From Paludibacter propionicigenes (GTDB taxonomy: Bacteria > Bacteroidota > Bacteroidia > Bacteroidales > JAFGXI01), in NCBI GenBank assembly GCA_020721655.1, contig DYMG01000024.1:1-32425 (forward strand): DNA of 32,425 nt, in the 5' to 3' direction. The stretch's first letter is position 1. Each line of letters begins with the position of its first letter. Below the pieces are notes generated by a model that was not told the origin of the DNA, searched no databases, and saw nothing but the letters and a program-made list of their open reading frames with translations. Shown piece after piece: positions 1 through 6,998 of this stretch. Position numbers and translations under genes: made by a program.

Positions 1-2116
1 TTGTTTTAGAGTCTTGTTCTATCAAATTTAATTTTTTGGCTTCATTTTGTTTTTCGGCAAGTTCATTTTTTTGCAATGCTTCTAATTTAAAACTTTTTTC
101 ATTAATTGTTTTTTCAAAATCGTTTGTATTAATTTCAGATATTTGGGCTGTGGAGTTATCGGTAAAGTTGTTTTTAAGTGTTTTTATGGTAGCAAGTTGA
201 GTATTATGTATGTTTAGTTCTATTTCAATTTCTTCTTTCGATACGTTTAGGTCTTTAAACTGACTGTTAAGCGAAATGTTTTTTTGTTCAAGTTCCGAAA
301 TTGATTTTTTTGAATTTGCAGTTTTGTTTTGTTTCAGTTTTTCTATTTTAGCAAGGTTGTTTTCCACCTCTTGTTTAATTTTAGAAATGGTTTCGTTGGT
401 TAAATTTAGTTCGTTTGTATTTTCTTCAATTTCTCGTGTTTTATCAATAATTTGATTGTCGATATTAAAATATTTGCTTTTACCAATTTCCAAAATTTCT
501 CTGTTTTTATTAATTAGTTCTACAGAATTTATTAAATCTTCAGATGTGGAAATATTTTCTGATAATTCCTTAGTTTTATCGGCATCTTTAATTTTTTGCG
601 ATGCTTCGTTAATTAATAAATTTGCTAAATTGAAAGCTGTAATAGATTCTTGGTCAAGTGTTTCGACTTTTTTGCTTAGCTCGTTTGCTCGTTGTTTTTC
701 ATCGTCAGATAGGTTTGGGTTCGATAAAATTTCGTCGGCTTGTTTTAGAATTTTATCGGCTTCTTTATTCTTGTTGTAAGCGTAAATTAGGGCTTTGTTT
801 CCTTTATTTTGGGTTTTTTCTGCTTCTTGTTCAATGCGTTTTACATCTTTTTTGTTTTCATCGGTAAGTTCTTTTTTCGACGACGAGTCGGTTAATTTAA
901 GTTTTTCAAAAACATATTCGTAATCTTCTTCTAATGCTTTGTTTTTGTTAGAGTTAGCTAATAAATTTTCGTTATCGCCATTTCTGTCTTTTGTATCATC
1001 AATTTCTTGAGGGGTAGAAATAAACAGTTTCGATTTTGTTTTAATTAATTCTAAATCGTTATTTTCTTTTCTTATAGGGTTTTTGTCAATTAAAATTTTA
1101 TAAACCGATATGTTATCGTCATTGGTTTCTCTATTAGAGGCAAAGTATGCGTAAATTTCTTTTTTGTCAGATATGTATAAATAGTCGTCGTACGGCGTAT
1201 TTGTTGGGAAATCCATATTTATAGCTTCCGACCATTTGTTTGTTGATGAGTCGAAAACTGATTTAAAAATATCAAAACCTCCCATTGTATTATGTCCTTT
1301 AGAGCTAAAATACAATGTTTTACCGTTTGGGTGAATGTATGGGAAATCATCGTCGTATTTTGAGTTAATTTCTGTTGGAAGCAATATAGGTTTTCCCCAT
1401 GTTCCGTCTATATTTTTCTTTGCAAAATAAATATCTAAACCATTTGCTCCGTTTGTTCCGTAGCTCGAATAGTAAACATAACCATTATCTGAAATAAACA
1501 TAAGTTGTTTTTGCTCTGTTTTTTTGTCTTTTTTTGTTTTAAATTCGGGTGGTTTTACTATAAGTTTTCCACCGTAATCGTCTAATTGATACGAGTAGTA
1601 GTAGTTATTTTTGTTTATATGTTTGTTTTCAATAACTGTTAAATCGCTAATGTACTGAATTAGTTTTTTTCCGTTTGTAGCCATTCGCATTTCGCGGTCA
1701 ATAAAATATTTTTGGTTTGCTTCTTTTGCTCCAATTTCATCATTAAATCGTTTGTAGTTGTATATTGCTTTGTCGAAATCGTAATTTAAATGATATGCTT
1801 TTCCGTAGTAATAGTATAGTTCTGCCGATTCAACATCTTCATTTTCGGCAATTTTTAAGTATTTAAGGGCTTTTTCAATGTCTTTATTTTGTTCTATTAG
1901 GCAGGCAGCAAAATATAAGTTGTAAACTCCATTGTTCGGATAAATACTCATAAGTTGGCTAAAAAGCTCTGATGCTTGTTGAAAATTTTTTAAATCTAAA
2001 TTTCTAAAAGCAGCATCTTCAACCTCTGCTTCCTTTTCTGTTAGTTCTTGAGAGGTTGCAGATAATGAGATAATTAAAGCTATAAAAAAAATAAATAATT
2101 TTGAAAAATTACTCAT
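1..2116 (-). CDS. Partial TPR / PD40 beta-propeller / coiled-coil envelope protein
   Basis: The frame is open from an ATG at 2116 to the left edge, so the C-terminus is missing; about 705 codons are visible. Residues 1-23 are a signal peptide ending ATSQ, with no lipobox cysteine. Residues about 30-145 look like TPR helices (for example KNFQQASELFSQL and DFDKAIYNYKRF). Residues about 205-345 carry PD40/WD40-like propeller repeats, including HPNGKTLYFSSKG and GGFDIFKS. From about residue 430 to the window edge the protein is a long Lys/Glu/Asn-rich coiled coil. TPR plus PD40 recalls Bacteroidota periplasmic proteins such as PorE of the T9SS, which end in an OmpA-like peptidoglycan-binding domain; whether this one does cannot be seen. 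An envelope or periplasmic scaffold role is inferred. No good promoter is visible upstream; the nearest is a weak TACTTTA-like word. Confidence 0.8.
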   Translation of the reverse strand, partial: MSNFSKLFIFFIALIISLSATSQELTEKEAEVEDAAFRNLDLKNFQQASELFSQLMSIYPNNGVYNLYFAACLIEQNKDIEKALKYLKIAENEDVESAELYYYYGKAYHLNYDFDKAIYNYKRFNDEIGAKEANQKYFIDREMRMATNGKKLIQYISDLTVIENKHINKNNYYYSYQLDDYGGKLIVKPPEFKTKKDKKTEQKQLMFISDNGYVYYSSYGTNGANGLDIYFAKKNIDGTWGKPILLPTEINSKYDDDFPYIHPNGKTLYFSSKGHNTMGGFDIFKSVFDSSTNKWSEAINMDFPTNTPYDDYLYISDKKEIYAYFASNRETNDDNISVYKILIDKNPIRKENNDLELIKTKSKLFISTPQEIDDTKDRNGDNENLLANSNKNKALEEDYEYVFEKLKLTDSSSKKELTDENKKDVKRIEQEAEKTQNKGNKALIYAYNKNKEADKILKQADEILSNPNLSDDEKQRANELSKKVETLDQESITAFNLANLLINEASQKIKDADKTKELSENISTSEDLINSVELINKNREILEIGKSKYFNIDNQIIDKTREIEENTNELNLTNETISKIKQEVENNLAKIEKLKQNKTANSKKSISELEQKNISLNSQFKDLNVSKEEIEIELNIHNTQLATIKTLKNNFTDNSTAQISEINTNDFEKTINEKSFKLEALQKNELAEKQNEAKKLNLIEQDSKT

Positions 2117-2226
2117 TAACTATTCTAAATTTATTAATTTCCTAAAGTATTAATTAAAAACTACTTATGAAAATGTTTTTTATTTTTAAGTTTGAGTGTG
2201 TATTGTGTTTTGTAAGTTGTTTAAAG

Positions 2227-3849
2227 TCAGTTTTTTATAAGTTTTATTTGTTTGGTATTATTGGTAGTGTAGATTTTTAAAATAAAAATACCATTGTTTA
2301 AATTGCTTAAATAATTTAATGAATAAGAGTTTTTAGAATATTTATAAACTGTTTTTGTATTGTTATAAATTTCTTTGCCTAAAATATCGTACAAACAAAT
2401 TTTTATTGTTTGGTTGCTTGCCGAAAAGAAATCGAACGTTATTTCATTTTTAAACGGATTTGCTGATGTTAGGACAAATTCGTCGGAGTTTGAATAACCA
2501 TTAATTTGTTCAATATATAAAAGTGCATTTGCAAAATTTGGTATTCCATATCCTAAAAGTGAGTTGGGTTGTGTAAATTGGGAACTATTTTTTGTAATTA
2601 TGTTTATTAACTCAATATTTGTTAGGTCGGGTTTTGCTTGCCATAAGCAAGTTGCAAGTCCTGCTGTTATTGGCGAAGAAAAAGATGTTCCGCTAGCCGA
2701 TATTATTGAGCCAGAGGTGCTTAAAACTGTGCTACTGCTTCCAACAGCCGAAACATCTGGTTTTATTCTGCCATCGGAAGTTGGTCCGGTTGAGCTAAAA
2801 GATGCGTAATTTCCATTAACATCAACGGCTCCAACTGATAAAATACTGTCGGCATCGGCAGGAACTCCAATGCTATGCCATGCTGAATTACCTTCATTTC
2901 CGGCACTATTTACAACTAAAATTCCTTTTTGTGCTGCAATTGTTGCTGCAATTGAAATTCTTGCTGTTTTTCCATTTAAATCGGAATAGCTGTAGTTTTG
3001 GCGAGTGTCGTTAAAGGTTGTGTAACCCAACGAACTGTTAATTACATCTGCACCAATACTGTCGGCATACTCGGCACCAGCAACCCAAAAATCTTCTTCA
3101 ATTTTAAATTCGCTTGATGCGTCTTCGGTTCTAATTAATGCAAAACTTGCTTGTGGTGCTGTACCAATAAATTGTCCGGGTAAGTATGTTGCTATTGTAG
3201 ATAGTACCATTGTTCCGTGCGAATGAAATTCGTAAACATTATTGCTACCATCAACAATATTTTTGGTAGCCACAATTCTATTGTCAGAAAAAAGGTTTGC
3301 AAATCCTTCAATTATATCAACATCAATAAACCCTGCATCTAAAATAGCAATTAGCATATTTTCGCCTCTAAAATTGTTGTTGTGCAAAACTTCTCCATTG
3401 TGAATATGAATTTGATTATAGCCTTGTCCGTAGTTATAAAAATTGTCAGTATTTTTTATTCCAGAAGTTGTGCTGTTGGTGTATTTTGCTTTTGTTGTAA
3501 AACGGTCGATATGTTTTATAAATGAAATGTTTGTTATGGTATCTAACAATGCGGTATCTGTTGTAGCTATTGTTATTGCATTAAGCCATTTCGATTTTAC
3601 AACTATTGTGCAACCCAATTTTTCGAGACTATCAATATAAATTTGAGATATTGGTAAATCGGTATAAACTATTGGTATAGAGTGTCTTTCTCGTCGGTCT
3701 ATTGCACGTTGCGACAAAAAGTTTTCGGGGTTTGAAGTGTTAAATCCACAGTTGTTTTTATCGGTAAGCTCTATCCAGTATTTTCCAGGAAATGATTGTG
3801 AAAAGAGGTTTGAAATGCCAAAAAATATTAAAAAAATTAAAGTTTTCAT
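2227..3849 (-). CDS. Secreted subtilisin-like serine peptidase (S8) with T9SS type A sorting domain
   Basis: The 540-aa protein has a signal peptide (residues 1-18, ending LFSQ). It has a propeptide-like region to about residue 160, then an S8 peptidase domain. The catalytic triad is intact: Asp171 in ILDAG, His211 in HSHGTMV and Ser389 in GTSFSSP, with the oxyanion Asn318 in NSAGNEGN. The last ~80 residues form a T9SS type A domain, with SANPFKNEITF near 463, a YDILGKEIY strand, NGIFILKIY, and a basic end (KQIKLIKN). It is therefore predicted to cross the outer membrane by T9SS and be surface-anchored or released. It starts 1 bp after the stop of the lipoprotein gene, so the two are probably cotranscribed and translationally coupled. 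The substrate is unknown; a general extracellular protease is the simplest reading. Confidence 0.93.
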   Translation of the reverse strand: MKTLIFLIFFGISNLFSQSFPGKYWIELTDKNNCGFNTSNPENFLSQRAIDRRERHSIPIVYTDLPISQIYIDSLEKLGCTIVVKSKWLNAITIATTDTALLDTITNISFIKHIDRFTTKAKYTNSTTSGIKNTDNFYNYGQGYNQIHIHNGEVLHNNNFRGENMLIAILDAGFIDVDIIEGFANLFSDNRIVATKNIVDGSNNVYEFHSHGTMVLSTIATYLPGQFIGTAPQASFALIRTEDASSEFKIEEDFWVAGAEYADSIGADVINSSLGYTTFNDTRQNYSYSDLNGKTARISIAATIAAQKGILVVNSAGNEGNSAWHSIGVPADADSILSVGAVDVNGNYASFSSTGPTSDGRIKPDVSAVGSSSTVLSTSGSIISASGTSFSSPITAGLATCLWQAKPDLTNIELINIITKNSSQFTQPNSLLGYGIPNFANALLYIEQINGYSNSDEFVLTSANPFKNEITFDFFSASNQTIKICLYDILGKEIYNNTKTVYKYSKNSYSLNYLSNLNNGIFILKIYTTNNTKQIKLIKN

Positions 3850-3850
3850 T

Positions 3851-4531
3851 TTATCGAGCTGTTTGTTTATAAATATATCCTATATTTATTCTTTGTTGCC
3901 AAGGTAATTCGGCTATTGGTTCTAATTCGGAAATGTTAATTATTTCTTTGTAAATTAAGCCAATTGTTTTTGCATATTTTTCGGTAGAATATTGTTTTTC
4001 TATTAAATTTTCATTGTTTTGCTGAAGTACGGTTAAAACATTTGAATAGCTTATGTTTTCTATTGTTTCTGCTACATCGGTATTTGTAATTTTGTATTCC
4101 TGATAATTTAATGTGTTTTCGGAATTTCCGTTCCAAGTATTTCCAATTTTTATTGGAAATATTAGTTTCTTAAATCTAAAATTGTCTTCATTTTTAAATA
4201 TTGAGTTTTCTGAAACGGAAACATACCAAATATTTAAAACTTCCCAATTGTCGTTAATTGTTGGTCTTTTGTAGCGTTCAATTCTGTAATTTGTATTGCC
4301 TTCATCGTCGGTATATTTAGATTCTATAAATTCTTTTAAAATGTAAGTTACAGTGTCGTTTAATTCTATTTGCTTATCAATAGTTATTTCAATAACATCG
4401 TATTCAATAAATTTGCCAATTTCTAATGGGGAATAATCCATTGAAATGCTTGTAATTACTGGTGCATTCTCATCTTTTTTACAAGAAAAAAATGCTGTAA
4501 TAATTAGTAAAATTATAAATAATCGGCTCAA
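3851..4531 (-). CDS. Predicted lipoprotein of unknown function, coupled to subtilase
   Basis: The 226-aa protein has a short hydrophobic signal and a lipobox ending FFSC, with Cys17 followed by KKDEN, so export and lipidation are likely. The rest is beta-rich and Asn/Ile/Glu-rich, and I do not recognise a family. The start codon is TTG: an in-frame TAA lies directly upstream, and no ATG gives a signal peptide. The stop lies 1 bp before the ATG of the subtilase gene, so the pair is most likely one transcript. A lipoprotein made with a protease could be an inhibitor, a maturation factor or simply a surface partner; nothing in the sequence decides between these. No consensus promoter was found upstream. 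Confidence 0.75.
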   Translation of the reverse strand: MSRLFIILLIITAFFSCKKDENAPVITSISMDYSPLEIGKFIEYDVIEITIDKQIELNDTVTYILKEFIESKYTDDEGNTNYRIERYKRPTINDNWEVLNIWYVSVSENSIFKNEDNFRFKKLIFPIKIGNTWNGNSENTLNYQEYKITNTDVAETIENISYSNVLTVLQQNNENLIEKQYSTEKYAKTIGLIYKEIINISELEPIAELPWQQRINIGYIYKQTAR

Positions 4532-4643
4532 TTAAATAAGAGTTTTATTTTTTGTGAAAAGTAATAAATTTATTGGAAAAATAAGGATTTTTTTTGAAAT
4601 TAACAATTTAGAAACCTTAAATTAACAATTAATTAAAAACAAC

Positions 4644-4651
4644 TATCTTTG
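4644..4651 (+). promoter_or_regulatory. Bacteroidota -7 promoter element TATCTTTG
   Basis: TATCTTTG fits the Bacteroidota -7 consensus TAnnTTTG and lies 22 nt before the ATG of the PHP-domain gene, which places a transcription start about 15 nt before the ATG. No -33 TTTG is visible at the usual spacing. Confidence 0.6.
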
Positions 4652-4673
4652 CAAGAACAACAAAATCTTAAAA

Positions 4674-6977
4674 ATGAAAAAAACTACTTTAGTAAATATT
4701 ATTTTATTACTCATAATTAGTAATGCTTTTACTCAAAATAAACAAGGAAATACCTTAAATGCCGAAATTTTTGCCGATACTCCTTATAGAATAAAAAAGA
4801 CTGATGAACAAGGTAATTTGAAGCCTATCCCAATTCATATTTTTGCTCATGATGCTGATGCTGACGGGTTTAGTATTTTGCTTATGAGCATAGATATAAG
4901 CATAAAAAATGCCGACGATACAAGTTTTGGAAGTCCAATACTGTTCAATGATTTTTCGTTATTGCAATTTAATAGTTTAATAGTTCAAAAATCGTTAAGT
5001 AACTCCGATTTAGATATTAAAGACTTTGAAAGTAGTATGTACCAACAATCTGCAAATCATACTATAGAATTTAAAGAGACTAACGATTACATTAGTGGAA
5101 CAGAATATGTAGATATTGATTCTAAATATTGGTATTTTACAATTCTAATTCCTGAGGAAAAACTTCAGGGTTTCGACGATAATATTGACATTAAAGTGTA
5201 TTTTAATATTGATTGGTCGGTTGATGATGAAACCGAATTGCGAGTTTTTAGAACCGATTACGATATTCCAAAAATAGAAAATTGGTATAGGGGAGATGTT
5301 CACTATCACGCACTTTTTACACAAAATTCGGCAGAAATAGGATTGCCATTAGAAGCAACAAAATTAGTGGCTAAAGAAGTTGGTTTAGATTGGATTACAA
5401 CAACTGACCATTCTTGCGATTTTGATAATTATGGCGTTTCAACTAACAGCAATTGGACTCTTTTGCAATCTCAGATACAAAATCTTAATAATGAAGATGG
5501 TAGTTTCGTTTTTATTCCGGCAATGGAAATGTCGGTTAATAATTCTGAGGGTAAAATAATTCACGCACTTACCTATCCTTCCGAAAATTCTGTTTTTTCG
5601 TTGCCATATTTGGGCGATGGTGGTGGCGATTTAAGCTCTACAACTGTAACATCAATCAAATTGTTAGATACATTATCAAATTACGGTGGGTTTTGCTATA
5701 TGGCTCACCCTTTTGCAGAAGGCGACGAAATATCGTTTGCTGTTGATGGCAGTGTTTGGAATTTAAATGATGCCGGTTTTCCTGAAAATGGAGAAGCACA
5801 TCAGTCGGCAGGTACAGTAATTTGTAATAATACGCTAAATCCATCAGATATTTTTTCTTATAATGCAAATGAATTATTCAAAAGTAATTTAGTTGGTGGG
5901 CAAATATGGAATTTGAGAAATACAATGGTTACTTCAGACCAAAATTATAATCCTTGGAATGTTCAGTGCGACACTAATATTGCACCCTTTTCTGAACTTG
6001 CCGAAACAGAAACTGCAAATCATATTTTTCGATTAAATCAGAATTTTGATGTAACCAATTTCTTGTGGACTAAGGGTTTGATTGAGAAAAACAACAATTT
6101 AGCATTACAAAACTGGAAGTTTTTTATTTCTGCCGGTAGCGATGCTCACGGGTCGTTTAATTACTCAAATACCGATTTGGCTTATGGCATAGGCGATATT
6201 AGCGATAATGCAATTGGTAAACTTTCTACACTTATTTATTCGGAAAACGGAATGGGTAGTAATGGCGAAAATATTTTAAAAGCTATGAAAAATGGAACAA
6301 CAATACTCTCTTCCGGACCAATTGTAAATTTTGGTATTAGCAAGGCTCCAAACAATACTTTGCCAGAAATTTTAATAGGTAGCGATACTGTTTTAAATTA
6401 CTTGGAATTAAGCGATTATAATCTAATTGTAAATAGTCAAACTTCAAATATTTTTGGAAATATAGAATCGGTAAATTTGATAATTGTTACCGAAAATAAT
6501 ACTTTTCAATATCCTTTGAACAATGCACAAGGTGTTAATTCTTACAATATAGAAACTGTTTTAACCGATATTTTTGGTAATAACGATATTCCTGTTGATA
6601 AGTATTTTATGATGAGAATAGAGCTTAAAACTATTAAAAATTATGGTAGTTTAGCATCGGTATATAATAAAAATAGTGAAAATTTTAGATCGTTTACAAA
6701 CCCAATTTGGGTAAAATTTAATAGTCTTAATTCGTTAACAGAAAATATGGAAACAGAAATTAATATTTATCCAAATCCAGCAAATAGTATTTTAAATATT
6801 AGAGTAAATGCTAATTTAGTGGGTAAAACATGTGTAATTATTGATGTTTTGGGAAATGTTTTGTTAACCGAAAATTTAACTTCGGTTGCTTCTCAAATAA
6901 ATATCGATAATTTAGCAAATGGTATTTATTTCTTGAGATTAAATAATAATATTATTAAGAAATTTATTAAGAATTAA
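4674..6977 (+). CDS. Secreted PHP-family metal-dependent hydrolase with T9SS type A sorting domain
   Basis: The 767-aa protein has a signal peptide (residues 1-20, ending AFTQ) and a beta-rich N-terminal region to about 200. A PHP domain follows, with a full set of candidate metal ligands: His210 and His212 (GDVHYH), Asp245-His246 (TTDHS), Glu285 (PAMEMS), His345 (MAHPF), and Asp490 and His492 (GSDAHG). Residues about 690-767 are a T9SS type A domain (INIYPNPANS, VLGNVLL, NGIYFLRL, ending KKFIKN). PHP proteins are phosphoesterases, and some members hydrolyse phosphotyrosine or nucleotides. An exported copy suggests extracellular phosphate or carbohydrate-linked substrates, which is inference. 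The insertion between His345 and Asp490 is long for a PHP domain. The gene stands alone, with its own promoter word, and converges on the kinase gene at 6999. Confidence 0.85.
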   Translation: MKKTTLVNIILLLIISNAFTQNKQGNTLNAEIFADTPYRIKKTDEQGNLKPIPIHIFAHDADADGFSILLMSIDISIKNADDTSFGSPILFNDFSLLQFNSLIVQKSLSNSDLDIKDFESSMYQQSANHTIEFKETNDYISGTEYVDIDSKYWYFTILIPEEKLQGFDDNIDIKVYFNIDWSVDDETELRVFRTDYDIPKIENWYRGDVHYHALFTQNSAEIGLPLEATKLVAKEVGLDWITTTDHSCDFDNYGVSTNSNWTLLQSQIQNLNNEDGSFVFIPAMEMSVNNSEGKIIHALTYPSENSVFSLPYLGDGGGDLSSTTVTSIKLLDTLSNYGGFCYMAHPFAEGDEISFAVDGSVWNLNDAGFPENGEAHQSAGTVICNNTLNPSDIFSYNANELFKSNLVGGQIWNLRNTMVTSDQNYNPWNVQCDTNIAPFSELAETETANHIFRLNQNFDVTNFLWTKGLIEKNNNLALQNWKFFISAGSDAHGSFNYSNTDLAYGIGDISDNAIGKLSTLIYSENGMGSNGENILKAMKNGTTILSSGPIVNFGISKAPNNTLPEILIGSDTVLNYLELSDYNLIVNSQTSNIFGNIESVNLIIVTENNTFQYPLNNAQGVNSYNIETVLTDIFGNNDIPVDKYFMMRIELKTIKNYGSLASVYNKNSENFRSFTNPIWVKFNSLNSLTENMETEINIYPNPANSILNIRVNANLVGKTCVIIDVLGNVLLTENLTSVASQINIDNLANGIYFLRLNNNIIKKFIKN

Positions 6978-6998
6978 ACAACGTAACTGTTAGCAATT

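Noticed and set aside
456-867. Plus-strand open frames over the left-edge gene
   Set aside because: They lie opposite the long minus-strand TPR/PD40 gene, are rich in Ser/Phe/Leu as antisense of Lys/Glu coding usually is, and show no domain.
4674-6977. PHP protein as the phosphatase partner of the Wzc kinase (CpsB/YwqE type)
   Set aside because: It is exported with a T9SS tail, so it cannot reach the cytoplasmic tyrosine tail, and it is 10 kb away in another transcription unit.
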